Origin: an uncultured Clostridia bacterium
GTDB lineage: Bacteria > Bacillota > Clostridia > Lachnospirales > Anaerotignaceae
DNA length: 64,000 nt
Reading direction: 5' to 3'
NCBI GenBank assembly: GCA_944384265.1
Contig: CALWSR010000008.1
Coordinates: 28,021-92,020 of the forward strand
The notes under the pieces were generated by a model. It did no database searches. It was not told the DNA's origin and saw only the letters and a list, made by a program, of their open reading frames with translations. A program made the position numbers and the translations under genes. Position 1 is the first letter of the stretch. Each line of letters starts with the position of its first letter. Shown here piece by piece: positions 25,720 to 35,718 of the stretch.

Positions 25720-26620
25720 ATTCAAATTTTCCAAATATGGCAAGCCTTTTTGGTATTACTGTAATGTCTAACGGGATATTTGGCCCCTGCTCTCCATCTA
25801 CTGTTGTTTCGTGAAACTGTAAATTTTCTTTGTCCAAGCATTCAATTTGAAATGATTTTCTTTTTAAATAAAGCACACCTCTGTCTTTTACAAATTCTCC
25901 ATTAAATATTTTAAAAAACAGCTTTGGCAATTCAATGACCGGCTTTGCTTTGATGCCCACAAAATCAAACATACCATCTGTAATAGACGCCGATGGAGCA
26001 ATGTGATTAAACCCTCCTGTGCCTGCACTGTTAAGCACCAAAAATAAATATAAATTTTCTTCCACTTCCTCTTTTTCTGTTGTGATGCGAAAAGGTATTT
26101 TTTTAAAATTTGTCAGCTGCTCTATTCCTTTGATATAATAAGATAAACTGCCCAATGCGTGTTTTAAATCCTTGTCCACATTTTGAGAAACATTTGTAAA
26201 AAGCCCGCCTGCACAAACATTAATAAAATACTGTCCATTGACCACACCAATATCAATTTTTTTTGGCTGCTCTGTGATAATGACATTGCAGGCAGCTTCC
26301 ACATCACCTGTTTTTAGTCCCAAAAATGTAGCAAAATCATTTGCTGTACCAGAAGGAATGACTCCCAATGGTATATCCATATTTCTTTGCATCATAGCAT
26401 TGACAACAATATTGATGGTACCATCTCCTCCGGAAACAACCATCAAATCATATGCTGTATCCATTGTTAAAATATGCTCTTTGATATCACCGCTTTTTAT
26501 GGTACGAAAAATATGCACCTCATATCCTGCTTTTTGAAATATTGAAATACAGATATCCAAATCAAATTTAAATGTCTTGCTGCCTGAATAGGGATTATAA
26601 ATTAGTTTGCATTTTTTCAT
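25718..26620 (-). CDS. Diacylglycerol kinase family lipid kinase (DagK/YegS-like)
   Basis: ATP-dependent lipid kinase, peripheral on the membrane, probably recycling diacylglycerol to phosphatidic acid. The 300-residue protein shows KLIYNPYSGSKTF at the N-terminus, the nucleotide motif VVSGGDGTINIVVNAMM (near 65), PSGTANDFATFLGL (near 98), and a C-terminal beta domain with VDGEQGPNIPLDI. Start 26620 follows GGGAGGAG; ten upstream codons have no site. A 23-base stretch of its 5' region is duplicated at 6262-6284. Confidence 0.9.
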   Translation of the reverse strand: MKKCKLIYNPYSGSKTFKFDLDICISIFQKAGYEVHIFRTIKSGDIKEHILTMDTAYDLMVVSGGDGTINIVVNAMMQRNMDIPLGVIPSGTANDFATFLGLKTGDVEAACNVIITEQPKKIDIGVVNGQYFINVCAGGLFTNVSQNVDKDLKHALGSLSYYIKGIEQLTNFKKIPFRITTEKEEVEENLYLFLVLNSAGTGGFNHIAPSASITDGMFDFVGIKAKPVIELPKLFFKIFNGEFVKDRGVLYLKRKSFQIECLDKENLQFHETTVDGEQGPNIPLDITVIPKRLAIFGKFE

Positions 26621-26657
26621 AAATTCTCCTCCCTTTTTTGTCATTTTCATTTTTTTA

Positions 26658-28352
26658 TTACATTTGCTCCGGTGCCTGTATGCCCAGTATTGCCAAGCCT
26701 TCTGCCAGCACCATTTTCACTGCAATGACAAGGGCAATTCTTGCTTGCTTGATAGGCTCTTGGCTATTTAATATGCTGTTGTCATGATAAAACTTATTAA
26801 ATGCCTGAGATAAATTGACAAGATGTCTTGTAACCACAAAAGGCTCTAATTTATCTGCTGCTTCCTGTATTTTTTCAGGAAATTGTCCCAAAAGCTTTAA
26901 TACCTCCATGGAAGCCTCATCTGTTAAATTTGCATAATCAATCTGCTCCGGCAGGCTGCATTGTCCCTTACGCAGTATGCTGCAAGCACGGGCATGGGTA
27001 TACTGTACATAAGGCCCTGTTTCGCCATCAAAATTCAACATTCTTTCCCAAGAAAACACAACGTCTTTGATTCTGCTGTTATATAAATCATTGAATATCA
27101 CTGCACCAATGCCAACCTTTTTTGCCACCTCTTCCTTATTTGGCAAATCCGGATTTTTTTCCTCTATAATTTTTCTGGTTTCCTCTATGGCCTGGTGCAG
27201 CAATTCCTCCATCAGCACCACATTGCCATGACGTGTAGAAAGCTTTCCGTTGTCTAAGCTGACCAAACCAAAGGGGACATGAATCAAATCCTGCCACCAA
27301 TCATATCCCATTTTTTTGATAACAGCAAACCATTGTGCAAAATGGAGATTTTGGTCCAATGCAGTCAAATAAATACACTTGTGAAAATCATATGTCTTTT
27401 TGCGGTACAATGCTGCTGTAATATCTCTTGTGGCATACAGCGTACCTCCGTCTTTTCTGATAATCAAACAAGGAGGCATTTTTTCTTCCTCCAAATCTAC
27501 TATCATAGCTCCTTCACTTTGTTTTAAAAGATTTTTTTGTTTCAATTCCTCCACAACAGCATCCATTTTATCATTATAAAAGCTTTCACCTGTATAAGCA
27601 TCAAAATGAACCCCCAGCATATCATAGACTCTGTCAAATTCTTTTATACTAATATCATAAAACCATTTCCACAATGAAAGTGCTTCTTTTTCTCCATTTT
27701 GCATTTTTACAAACCAGCCCCTTGCTTCCTCCTCCAGCTCCGGTGCTTTTTCCGCTTCGTCATGAAATTTTACATAGATACGCATCAGCTCTTGTATGCC
27801 GGATTCTTCCACTGCCTGCTGAGAACCCCACTTTTTGTATGCTACAATCAATTTGCCAAACTGTGTTCCCCAATCTCCCAGGTGATTGACTCCCTGACAA
27901 ACATATCCCAGCTTTTCAAAAATATGATACAAAGCATTTCCTATGACAGTGGAACGAAGATGTCCCACATGAAAGGGCTTTGCAATGTTGGGGGAGGAAT
28001 AATCAATGACAATGGTCTTCCCCTCCCCTACTGTACTTTTGCCATAATTCTCTTTTTTTAATAATACCTCTTGTAATACCTCTTGGGCAAAAAATGCTTT
28101 TTTTACAAAAAAATTCAAATATGCCCCTTGTACTTTTATCTCTTCCACAAAATTCGGTTTTTCTATTTTTTCAGACAGCTGCTGCGCAATCAATGGTGGT
28201 GCTTTGCGAAACTGCTTTGCCAAGCGAAAACAAGGATATGCAAAATCTCCCATTTCTTTATTTGGCGGTATTTCTATTGCATCTACAATTTCCTGCTTTG
28301 AAAGCTGTGTCACCTCTTGCAAAAGCTGTGCAATTTCTAATTTAAAATCCAT
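26658..28352 (-). CDS. argS: Arginyl-tRNA synthetase
   Basis: Class I synthetase charging tRNA-Arg. The 564-residue protein has the N-terminal Add-1 domain (about 1-95), the HIGH-type motif PNIAKPFHVGHLRSTVIGNA (near 125), a KMSKS-region equivalent LSTRHGNVVLMEELL (near 355), and the C-terminal anticodon-binding DALR domain with GPYVQYTHARACSIL. Start 28352 follows GGAGGG; the ORF extends 24 codons upstream without a site. A hairpin at about 28380-28404 precedes it; no T-box motif is present. Confidence 0.97.
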   Translation of the reverse strand: MDFKLEIAQLLQEVTQLSKQEIVDAIEIPPNKEMGDFAYPCFRLAKQFRKAPPLIAQQLSEKIEKPNFVEEIKVQGAYLNFFVKKAFFAQEVLQEVLLKKENYGKSTVGEGKTIVIDYSSPNIAKPFHVGHLRSTVIGNALYHIFEKLGYVCQGVNHLGDWGTQFGKLIVAYKKWGSQQAVEESGIQELMRIYVKFHDEAEKAPELEEEARGWFVKMQNGEKEALSLWKWFYDISIKEFDRVYDMLGVHFDAYTGESFYNDKMDAVVEELKQKNLLKQSEGAMIVDLEEEKMPPCLIIRKDGGTLYATRDITAALYRKKTYDFHKCIYLTALDQNLHFAQWFAVIKKMGYDWWQDLIHVPFGLVSLDNGKLSTRHGNVVLMEELLHQAIEETRKIIEEKNPDLPNKEEVAKKVGIGAVIFNDLYNSRIKDVVFSWERMLNFDGETGPYVQYTHARACSILRKGQCSLPEQIDYANLTDEASMEVLKLLGQFPEKIQEAADKLEPFVVTRHLVNLSQAFNKFYHDNSILNSQEPIKQARIALVIAVKMVLAEGLAILGIQAPEQM

Positions 28353-28524
28353 ATCATTTCCCTCCATATAAAATAAGAAAGCCCCATAAAAAAGGCGGCT
28401 TTTGTTTGTTTGAAGCTGTTTCATATTTTATAGTATACCATTGTTTTCTTCTTTTAACAATCTATCATAGTAAATAGAAAATTGCAAGAAAAAATAGGAA
28501 GCTGGCACTGCTTTGAAATCTCTT

Positions 28525-28725
28525 TTAAAATGGAAATATATCAAACAGCCTTGAAAAATGCTCATACATAAAATTTAATACTAACGCTAAAGAGGCCACA
28601 TAGCCGGCAAAAAAAATGACTTTGGAATAAGGATTGTTTTGTTTTCCGCAAAGCATTGCTTCCAATATAGATTGCACACAAATAATCAAAAACATTTCTC
28701 CTGCCAATCTTAAAAAATCCTGCAT
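28525..28725 (-). CDS. Small membrane protein, unknown
   Basis: A 66-residue protein with two hydrophobic segments (about residues 9-25 and 37-55) joined by a short polar turn (GKQNNPYSK). AAAGGGG lies upstream of ATG 28725. Not recognised; the hydrophobic pattern loosely recalls small sporulation stage III membrane proteins, but there is no firm motif. It stands alone between argS and a divergent hydrolase gene. Confidence 0.5.
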   Translation of the reverse strand: MQDFLRLAGEMFLIICVQSILEAMLCGKQNNPYSKVIFFAGYVASLALVLNFMYEHFSRLFDIFPF

Positions 28726-28835
28726 GGTTTTTTCGCCCCTTTCTATTTTAAACTTATGAAAATTTTTCTTTTCAAAGAACACTTTTTGTATCATAATAGA
28801 AAGAGAGGGGAAGCAACGAAAAGGAGTGATAACAT

Positions 28836-29783
28836 ATGAAAAAAATAAAAAAGAAATTTTGTTTAATTAGCTGTATCACAGCCGGCTGTATATTGCTGTT
28901 GGGTGCCATACAAAAATTTATTTTTTGGAAGGCAAATAGCAAAGTCATAGAACAGCAAAAGAAAACATACCACTGGAAGGAAGGAGATGTTGCCTATTGT
29001 GTATATGGCACAGGCCGCCCTGTTTTGCTGCTTCACAATACAGAGGCGGGAGCCAGCGGTGCAGAATGGCAAAACAATGTCAAAAGCCTCTCCCGTATTT
29101 ATCAGGTATTTGTTCCCGACCTGCCCGGCTTTGGAGATTCCCAAAAGCCAAAAATAACATACACAGCTTACCACTATGCCCTATTTATCAATGATTTTAT
29201 TGAAGATGTGATACAAAGACCGGCTTCTGTCATAGGCTCTTCTGAAGCTGCAGATTTTGGACTGATGGCTTATGCTTTAAAAAGTAAAAATATCAGAAAA
29301 TTAGTATTGATTTCTCCCACAGGATTGGAAAAAAAATTCCCTTCCGCAAAAGAAAACCACAAACGTCTGTTATTGCAATGCCCCATATTAGGCACCCATT
29401 TTTTTATACGCTCTGCTTCTAAAAAAGCCATAAAAAAACAATTCACACAACAGTATTTATTTGGAAAGGAAATGGCTACAAAGCAATTGACAGACACCTA
29501 TTACACTATGGCTCATAGGGGCAATGAAAATGCTCGTTTTTCATTTGCCTCTGTTTCTGCAAATTTTACTTTTGCGGATATTGAAAAAGTATTGAGAGAA
29601 ATCAAAATCCCCTTTTGTGTCATATGGGGGGAAAATAACATCAATAATACTGCACAGCATTTAAAAGAAATAGAACATTTACGAAAAGACGGTACCTATT
29701 TTTTATTTGAAAACACCAGAATGCTTCCTCATTATGAAAACAGCGAAGTATTCAATGAAACGGTACACAGCTTTTTACAATAA
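28836..29783 (+). CDS. Membrane-anchored alpha/beta hydrolase
   Basis: A 315-residue hydrolase with an N-terminal signal/anchor helix (residues about 8-28), so it likely faces outside or is membrane-bound. It has PVLLLHNTEAGASG (oxyanion region), VPDLPGFGDSQKP, and the nucleophile elbow VIGSSEAADFG (Ser near 131). The elbow is G-S-S-E-A rather than the usual GxSxG, leaving the second glycine replaced. The C-terminus has FCVIWGENN and LFENTRMLPHYENSEVF with the likely catalytic His. Overlapped at its end by the upstream leader of the thioesterase gene, likely co-transcribed. Confidence 0.8.
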   Translation: MKKIKKKFCLISCITAGCILLLGAIQKFIFWKANSKVIEQQKKTYHWKEGDVAYCVYGTGRPVLLLHNTEAGASGAEWQNNVKSLSRIYQVFVPDLPGFGDSQKPKITYTAYHYALFINDFIEDVIQRPASVIGSSEAADFGLMAYALKSKNIRKLVLISPTGLEKKFPSAKENHKRLLLQCPILGTHFFIRSASKKAIKKQFTQQYLFGKEMATKQLTDTYYTMAHRGNENARFSFASVSANFTFADIEKVLREIKIPFCVIWGENNINNTAQHLKEIEHLRKDGTYFLFENTRMLPHYENSEVFNETVHSFLQ

Positions 29784-29805
29784 ACAAAAGAAAGGATTTT
29801 TTAAT

Positions 29806-30285
29806 ATGGCAAATCATATCAGTGGAACACAGCAGGACATGGAAAAATGGATGGAAAAAAGCTTTGGAACAAATTCCAAGCTATATACAAAGGGAATCAT
29901 CGCTCAGCTAAATCCTTCTTTTATTTGCTGTGATTTTGAAAACAATTCTCTCACACTGGAGTTTACAGCAGAGCCATGGGCTGCCAATCCGGAGGGCATA
30001 TTGCATGGAGGGATTTTGGTAACAGCATTTGACACCACATTTGGTGCATTGTGCCATTATTATGCCAAACAAAATATGATTAATACTGTGGAAATCAGTA
30101 CCTCTTTTTTAAAACCGGTGCCTTTAAACAGTAAATATCAAATTACAGCAAAAGCAAATCATGTGGGACGCACACTTACCTCTATGACAGCAGAAGCTCG
30201 TTTGGTACAATCAAACACATTGCTGGCAACAGCTTCCACTACATTTATAAAGCTTCATAAAGAATTTTCTCAAAAGCTGCCTTAA
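29806..30285 (+). CDS. PaaI-type hotdog thioesterase
   Basis: Predicted acyl-CoA thioesterase, 159 residues. The hotdog helix motif NPEGILHGGILVTAFDTTFG (near 62-81) has the HGG typical of PaaI/YiiD-like enzymes, followed by a beta sheet with VEISTSFLKPVP and AEARLVQSNTLLATASTTF. AAAGGA precedes ATG 29806, 22 bases after the hydrolase stop. Substrate unknown. Confidence 0.85.
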   Translation: MANHISGTQQDMEKWMEKSFGTNSKLYTKGIIAQLNPSFICCDFENNSLTLEFTAEPWAANPEGILHGGILVTAFDTTFGALCHYYAKQNMINTVEISTSFLKPVPLNSKYQITAKANHVGRTLTSMTAEARLVQSNTLLATASTTFIKLHKEFSQKLP

Positions 30286-30294
30286 ATGAAAAAC

Positions 30295-30377
30295 AAAAAA
30301 GCCCTTACCCTAACAAAGTCGTCATCTAAAACACAACCATTTTTTTTGATGCCAACTGTTATGGATGGGGGCTTTTT
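30295..30377. terminator. Long-stem terminator between convergent thioesterase and noc genes
   Basis: AAAAAAGCCC (30295-30304) pairs with GGGGGCTTTTTT (to 30377), with a further partly paired CCCTAACA/TGTTATGG. T-runs on both strands suit convergent genes. Confidence 0.75.
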
Positions 30378-30424
30378 TATATCAACTGCCACAAAACAAT
30401 GCTTGTCCTTTTTTTTCATATGCT

Positions 30425-31249
30425 TTATTTACGAATCCTTATGAGTATTTCACAGCCATCTTCTTTTTCTTTATTTTCATAAGACACAGTCATGCCTGAT
30501 TTTTTGATGATGTCAATGGACTGGCGAATGGAATTTGTAAAAAGCCGAATATCTGTAATATATCTTTTTTCTTTTTGAATATGTCTTTCTCTTTTGGGCC
30601 GGCACATATGCTCCATGGTTCTTGCCACCAATTCCTCTGTTTGTTTTACAGTCAGCTCTTCTTCTGCAATATGCTCTATCAAATCCAGCTGTACAGATTC
30701 CTCGGGAATTTTGAGTATGGCTCTGCCGTGACGCTCTGTCAGCTGATACTGCACAATTTTCTTTTTCACAGCATCACTCAATTTTAAAAGACGAATTTTG
30801 TTGGCAATAAAAGACTGGCTTTTAGAAAGCTTTTCTGCCAATTCCTCCTGTGTCATATTATAATCCTCTAATATGCTTTGGTATCCTTCCGCCTCTTCCA
30901 AAAAGTTTAAATCCTGTCTTTGCAAATTTTCTATTAAAGCAATCAATGCACTTTGGTTATCATTTACATGCAATATGGCAGCGGATATGGTGGTATAACC
31001 GGCCAGCTCACAGGCTCTTAACCTTCTTTCTCCTGCCACCAGCTCATAATATGTATTTCCTATTTTTCTGACTGTAATAGGCTGCAGCAAACCATATTCT
31101 TTGATAGAATTGGCCAATTCCTCCAAGGCCGTGAAATTAAAATATTTTCTGGGTTGATATGGATTTGGTCGGATTTTATCAATAGGAAGTACTTGTATTT
31201 TTGTATCCTTTCTGAAAAATGTGATATCAGAAAATTTTAAAACCTCCAT
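30425..31249 (-). CDS. noc: Nucleoid occlusion protein Noc (ParB paralogue)
   Basis: ParB-family DNA-binding CTPase; Noc inhibits division over the nucleoid by membrane-bound complexes. The 274-residue protein has PIDKIRPNPYQPRKYF, the CTP box GERRLRACELAGYT (near 85), ENLQRQDLNFLEEAEGY, an HTH (EELAEKLSKSQSFIANKIRLL, near 140; partly quoted), and a Lys/Arg-rich C-terminus. Its position beside rsmG, not parA, is the Noc position in Bacillus; sequence alone cannot exclude a second ParB. Start 31249 has AAAGGA. Confidence 0.85.
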   Translation of the reverse strand: MEVLKFSDITFFRKDTKIQVLPIDKIRPNPYQPRKYFNFTALEELANSIKEYGLLQPITVRKIGNTYYELVAGERRLRACELAGYTTISAAILHVNDNQSALIALIENLQRQDLNFLEEAEGYQSILEDYNMTQEELAEKLSKSQSFIANKIRLLKLSDAVKKKIVQYQLTERHGRAILKIPEESVQLDLIEHIAEEELTVKQTEELVARTMEHMCRPKRERHIQKEKRYITDIRLFTNSIRQSIDIIKKSGMTVSYENKEKEDGCEILIRIRK

Positions 31250-31345
31250 AAGAAACATTCCTTTCATTACAGCTATATTAAATTTCTCTATTCATTTTCC
31301 AGATTATACCATATATTTTGACCCTATGGTTGTTTTTTTGAAAGC

Positions 31346-31383
31346 AAAAAAGATTCTTTTTTGACAGAAAAAGAATCTTTTTT
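31346..31383 (-). terminator. Terminator after rsmG
   Basis: AAAAAAGATTCTTTTT (31346-31361) and AAAAAGAATCTTTTTT (31368-31383) form a perfect 16-bp stem with a 6-base loop. It lies immediately past the rsmG stop on the minus strand. Confidence 0.85.
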
Positions 31384-31385
31384 TA

Positions 31386-32105
31386 TTATATTATAGGATT
31401 TTTTAATACTTTACCTGCTTTTCTGGGATATTGGCTTGGAGTTTGTATTACTTTTTTGATTAAAACAAGTGTGTGTCGCAATTCTGTATCAGGAATTATA
31501 ATTTGTTTGATTTCTATTACCTCTCCCCCCAGCACCTGTATTGCCCTTTTTGCCTGATTTACCTCCTGCTCTGCCTCCGGTCCTTTCAGTGCAATCAATA
31601 GTCCCCCTAATTTCACAAAGGGCAGACAATATTCTGAAAGAACTGTCAAATTTGCTACGGCACGGGAAACACAATAATCAAATTGTTCTCTATAATATTC
31701 ATTTTTTCCTCCATCCTCTGCTCTGGCATGAACACATGATATATGCTCCAACGATAATTTTTTTATGACCTCCTCTAAAAATACAATTCTTTTTTGCAAA
31801 GAATCCAAAAGCGTCATGTGCAGACAAGGACAAACCACCTTCAAAGGGATACCGGGAAAGCCGGCTCCTGTTCCCACATCTATCACAGAAGCATTTTTTG
31901 GCAGTGAAACAGCAGAAACAATGCTGATACAATCTGCAAAATGCTTCAGCATCACTTCCCTTTCCTCTGTAATGGCGGTCAAATTCATTTTTTCATTCCA
32001 TTCCAACAGCAGCTTTTGATACTGCAAAAATTGTTCTAACTGCTTTTCTGTCAATAAAACACCCATTTTGGCACAGCTTTCATATAATATGGTTTTACCA
32101 TCCAA
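31386..32105 (-). CDS. rsmG: 16S rRNA (guanine527-N7)-methyltransferase
   Basis: SAM-dependent methylation of G527 in the 16S rRNA 530 loop. The 239-residue protein has WNEKMNLTAITEEREVMLKHFADC, the SAM site VIDVGTGAGFPGIPLKVV (near 75), and FDYCVSRAVANLTVLSEYCLPF. The start is TTG 32105 with AGGAGG eight bases upstream. It is last in the mnmE-mnmG-rsmG cluster, 18 bases after mnmG. Confidence 0.96.
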   Translation of the reverse strand: MDGKTILYESCAKMGVLLTEKQLEQFLQYQKLLLEWNEKMNLTAITEEREVMLKHFADCISIVSAVSLPKNASVIDVGTGAGFPGIPLKVVCPCLHMTLLDSLQKRIVFLEEVIKKLSLEHISCVHARAEDGGKNEYYREQFDYCVSRAVANLTVLSEYCLPFVKLGGLLIALKGPEAEQEVNQAKRAIQVLGGEVIEIKQIIIPDTELRHTLVLIKKVIQTPSQYPRKAGKVLKNPII

Positions 32106-32123
32106 AAAAATTCCTCCTCTGCA

Positions 32124-34013
32124 CTATTTTTTATTTTGAGCCTTTTGCCGCTGCATATAAATCAAAAGTACAGAAATATCTGCCGGAGAAACCCCTGTAA
32201 TACGAGAGGCCTGTCCCAATGAAACAGGACGTATGGCATTTAATTTTTGCTGTGCTTCAATACGCAGTCCCTTTATGGCAGTATAGTCCAAATTTTCGGG
32301 AAGCAATTTTTTTTCCATTTTTTGAAATTGTTCCACCTGCTTCATTTGTTGTTTTATATAGCCTTCATATTTGATTTGTATATTGACCTGCTCTTTTACC
32401 GGCTCAGACAGCACAGGTCTTTGTTTATCCAATTCATATAATTTTTCATAATCCAATTCAGGCCGTTTCATCAGCTCACTCAGACGCACTCCTGTCTGTA
32501 TGGGTGTACTTCCATATTGCTTTAAAAATTGCTGCACCTCTTCAGAAGGCGCAACCACAATGCCGGATACCCTTTTGATTTCCTCCTCTGTCTGTTTTTG
32601 CTTTTGCAAAAGAGCATCATATCTTTGCTGTGAAATCAATCCCAGCTCATATCCCAAGGGTGTCAGTCTTTGGTCTGCATTATCCTGTCTTAGCAGCAAA
32701 CGATATTCTGCACGAGATGTCAGCATACGATATGGCTCTTTTGTTCCCTTTGTCACCAAATCATCTATCAACACACCAATATATCCATCAGAGCGTTTTA
32801 ATATGACAGGGCTTTCCCCCTTGATATAACGAACTGCATTGATACCCCCAAGCAGTCCCTGTGCTGCCGCCTCTTCATATCCGGAGCTTCCATTTAACTG
32901 TCCTGCACTAAACAATCCTTTGATATGTTTAAATTCCAAATTTAATTTTAGCTGTGTTGCATCAATACAGTCATATTCTATGGCATAAGCATTTCTTGTC
33001 ATTTCACAATGCTCCAGTCCGGGTATGGTACGATACATTGCCAGCTGCACATCCTCCGGCAGTGAAGAGGACATTCCCTGTATGTACATTTCTTCTGTCC
33101 CCTCCCCTTCCGGCTCCACAAAAAGCTGGTGTCTTTTTTTGTCCGCAAAACGTACTATTTTATCTTCTATGGAAGGACAATATCTGGGGCCTGTTCCTTC
33201 AATTACACCGGAATACATGGGAGAACGGTGTAAATTTTTTTCTATAATATCATGGGTTTTTTCATTGGTATAAGTCAGCCAGCAAAGCACCTGCTCCCTT
33301 TGAATTTTTTCCGGTGTATTTTCAAATGAAAAAGGTACAATATTTTCATCCCCATATTGCGGCTCCATTTTAGAAAAATCAATGGAATTTTTATTCATAC
33401 GGGCAGGCGTACCTGTTTTAAAACGATACAATGTGATTGACAAATCCCTTAAACACTGGCTCAATTTTGAAGCCGCCATCAAATGATTTGGACCGCATTC
33501 TGTTATCACATCTCCATACAAACAGCGTGCTTTTAAATAGGTTCCTGTACAAAGTATTACTGCTTTGCATTGATAAATGGCATTTCCTTGGGTTTTCACA
33601 CCTTTTATTGTGCCATTTTCTACCATCAGTTCTACAATTTCATCTTGTCTGATATGAAGATTTTTTGTTTTTTCCAATGTATGCTTCATTTCCGACTGAT
33701 AACGGACTTTATCTGCTTGAGCTCTCAAAGAATAGACTGCCGGTCCTTTTCCTGTATTGAGCATTTTTGTTTGAATATAGGTTTTATCAATGTTTTTTCC
33801 CATTTCACCGCCCAAAGCATCAATTTCCCGCACAATATGCCCCTTTGAGCTTCCTCCAATACTGGGATTACAAGGCATCAAAGCAATGCTGTCCAGGCTA
33901 ATGGAAAATAATACGGTTTTCATACCCATGCGGGCAGCTGCCAATGCGGCTTCACAGCCGGCATGACCTCCTCCAATCACTGCAATATCTATTTTATCGG
34001 CAATATATGACAT
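32124..34013 (-). CDS. mnmG: tRNA uridine-5-carboxymethylaminomethyl modification enzyme MnmG (GidA)
   Basis: FAD enzyme that with MnmE modifies U34 of tRNAs. The 629-residue protein has the dinucleotide site [20 protein letters not shown] (near 10), [13 protein letters not shown] [14 protein letters not shown] (Cys near 48), the second Cys cluster region [14 protein letters not shown] (near 275), and the tRNA-binding C-terminal helices with [11 protein letters not shown] and GISPADIS-like [14 protein letters not shown]. Start 34013 has AAGGAAGTG; the longer ORF has no better site. Confidence 0.97.
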   Translation of the reverse strand: MSYIADKIDIAVIGGGHAGCEAALAAARMGMKTVLFSISLDSIALMPCNPSIGGSSKGHIVREIDALGGEMGKNIDKTYIQTKMLNTGKGPAVYSLRAQADKVRYQSEMKHTLEKTKNLHIRQDEIVELMVENGTIKGVKTQGNAIYQCKAVILCTGTYLKARCLYGDVITECGPNHLMAASKLSQCLRDLSITLYRFKTGTPARMNKNSIDFSKMEPQYGDENIVPFSFENTPEKIQREQVLCWLTYTNEKTHDIIEKNLHRSPMYSGVIEGTGPRYCPSIEDKIVRFADKKRHQLFVEPEGEGTEEMYIQGMSSSLPEDVQLAMYRTIPGLEHCEMTRNAYAIEYDCIDATQLKLNLEFKHIKGLFSAGQLNGSSGYEEAAAQGLLGGINAVRYIKGESPVILKRSDGYIGVLIDDLVTKGTKEPYRMLTSRAEYRLLLRQDNADQRLTPLGYELGLISQQRYDALLQKQKQTEEEIKRVSGIVVAPSEEVQQFLKQYGSTPIQTGVRLSELMKRPELDYEKLYELDKQRPVLSEPVKEQVNIQIKYEGYIKQQMKQVEQFQKMEKKLLPENLDYTAIKGLRIEAQQKLNAIRPVSLGQASRITGVSPADISVLLIYMQRQKAQNKK

Positions 34014-34059
34014 TTTTATCACTTCCTTTTTTTTGTTTTTTACAAAATTTGATACCATT

Positions 34060-34253
34060 CTTTTTTATATTTTATATTTCTATATTATACTATATTATAA
34101 TATATATTTCACTCTTTTTTAAAATTATAATGGTTTATTATATTAAATATTCAGTTTTATTTTTTTCATGGATATAATTTTTATTTATTTTATATTTAAA
34201 CAAGGAACATATATTTGTATTTTATAAAATCTTTTATAGTATAAAATAAAGTA
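34060..34253. other. Very AT-rich spacer between mnmE and mnmG
   Basis: About 190 bases almost all A and T, with runs such as TATATTATAATATATATTT. No ORF or clear hairpin was seen. It may hold the mnmG promoter on the minus strand. Confidence 0.5.
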
Positions 34254-35645
34254 TTATTTTCCCAAACAAAATTTTGTAAAAATACGGTCTATAATTTCTT
34301 CGTCTACTGTATCTCCTGTAATCTCTCCCAATGCCCTATTTGCTTGCTGCAAATCCATAGAAATAAAGTCCTCAGGCATTTTGGATACGATGGCACACAA
34401 AGCCCTTTCCATGGCCTCCTTTGACTGATACAATGCATTTTTGTGACGGACATTTCCCAATATGCCATCCTCAGCAGACACCACACCTCCTGAAAAAAAC
34501 AATTCCTTTAACCTTTTTTTTAGCTGCTCAAAGCCTTCATTTTCTTTTACAGAAATAGGCAGTATGTCCCTTTTGTCCCTATCCCTTTCCAGCATTTGTA
34601 CCGTTATTTTTTGCTCTAAATCCGTTTTGTTTAATAACAAAATGGTCTTTTTATTTTTTACAAATTCCAGTATTTCTTTGTCCTCCTTTTCCAAAGGACA
34701 CGAGGAATCCAAAAGAAGTAATATCAAATCTGCTTTTTCTGCATAGGCTTTTGATTTTTCCACACCAATTTTTTCTACCACATCTCCTGTTTGGCGAATA
34801 CCTGCTGTATCCACTATTTTCATAGGAATGCCATCTATGTTGATATATTCCTCCACAGTATCTCTTGTAGTGCCGGGAATGTCTGTCACAATCGCCCTTT
34901 CTTCATCCAAAAACCAATTTAACAAAGAAGATTTTCCCACATTTGGTTTGCCAATGATAACCGTTTGCAGTCCCTCCCGTAGTATTTTTCCTTTGTCTGC
35001 GCTGCTTAAAAGCTGCTCCATTTCTGCTATCACAGCTTTTGTTTTTTCCTCCAATGCTTGATAGGTATCCTCTTGTATATCCTCATCGGGATAATCAATG
35101 ACTGCCTCTATGGAAGCAATCATATCCAACAAATGAGAACGAAGCTCTTTTACCTTTTCATACAGCCTTCCCCCTAATTGATTGACAGCAGACTGCATGG
35201 AAACATCTGTTTTGGACTGTATCAAATCAATGACTGCCTCTGCTTGGGACAAATCTATTCTGCCATTTAAAAAGCTTCTTTTTGTAAATTCCCCCGGCTC
35301 TGCCAAACGGGCGCCGTTTTGGAGCAAAAGCTCTAATATTTTTTGCATTACCAATATACCGCCATGGCAATCTATCTCCACTACATCTTCTTTCGTATAT
35401 GTGTTTGGTGCCTTCATTACCATGACTAAAACTTCATCAATAATATTGTCTGTTTTGTTATCTATAATGGTTCCATAGGAGATAGTATGACTTTTTTTAT
35501 GATATAAAGAAGTATTATTTTTAGCTTTAAAAACTTTATTTGCTATCAAAATGGCATCTGCGCCACTCATACGCACAATACCAATACCACCTGTTCCTCC
35601 TGTGGATATTGCTGCAATGGTATCCTCCAATAATATATTGTGCAT
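34254..35645 (-). CDS. mnmE: tRNA modification GTPase MnmE
   Basis: GTPase partner of MnmG. The N-terminal formyl-THF-binding domain (about 1-120) has EDTIAAISTGGTGGIGIVRM. The GTPase domain (about 225-380) has GKPNVGKSSLLN (P-loop), DIPGTTRDTVEE, DTAGIRQ, and NKTDLE. The C-terminal Cys of the CxGK motif is present in FTKFCLGK. 463 residues. GGAGG precedes ATG 35645. Confidence 0.97.
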   Translation of the reverse strand: MHNILLEDTIAAISTGGTGGIGIVRMSGADAILIANKVFKAKNNTSLYHKKSHTISYGTIIDNKTDNIIDEVLVMVMKAPNTYTKEDVVEIDCHGGILVMQKILELLLQNGARLAEPGEFTKRSFLNGRIDLSQAEAVIDLIQSKTDVSMQSAVNQLGGRLYEKVKELRSHLLDMIASIEAVIDYPDEDIQEDTYQALEEKTKAVIAEMEQLLSSADKGKILREGLQTVIIGKPNVGKSSLLNWFLDEERAIVTDIPGTTRDTVEEYINIDGIPMKIVDTAGIRQTGDVVEKIGVEKSKAYAEKADLILLLLDSSCPLEKEDKEILEFVKNKKTILLLNKTDLEQKITVQMLERDRDKRDILPISVKENEGFEQLKKRLKELFFSGGVVSAEDGILGNVRHKNALYQSKEAMERALCAIVSKMPEDFISMDLQQANRALGEITGDTVDEEIIDRIFTKFCLGK

Positions 35646-35665
35646 TGCTTTTCCTCCTTTGATTG

Positions 35666-35698
35666 AAAAAAACCGATATATTTACTGCAATATATCGG
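35666..35698 (-). terminator. Terminator between jag and mnmE
   Basis: CCGATATATT (35673-35682) pairs with AATATATCGG (35689-35698). On the minus strand the stem is followed by a run of T (35672-35666). It ends transcription from rpmH-jag before mnmE. Confidence 0.8.
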
Positions 35699-35718
35699 CT
35701 TTTTACAGAAATTAACTA

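Noticed and set aside
28380..28404. A possible T-box or attenuator in front of argS
   Set aside because: There is an AAAGCC/GGCTTT hairpin, but no T-box sequence (GGTACCG-type) or stem I was seen.
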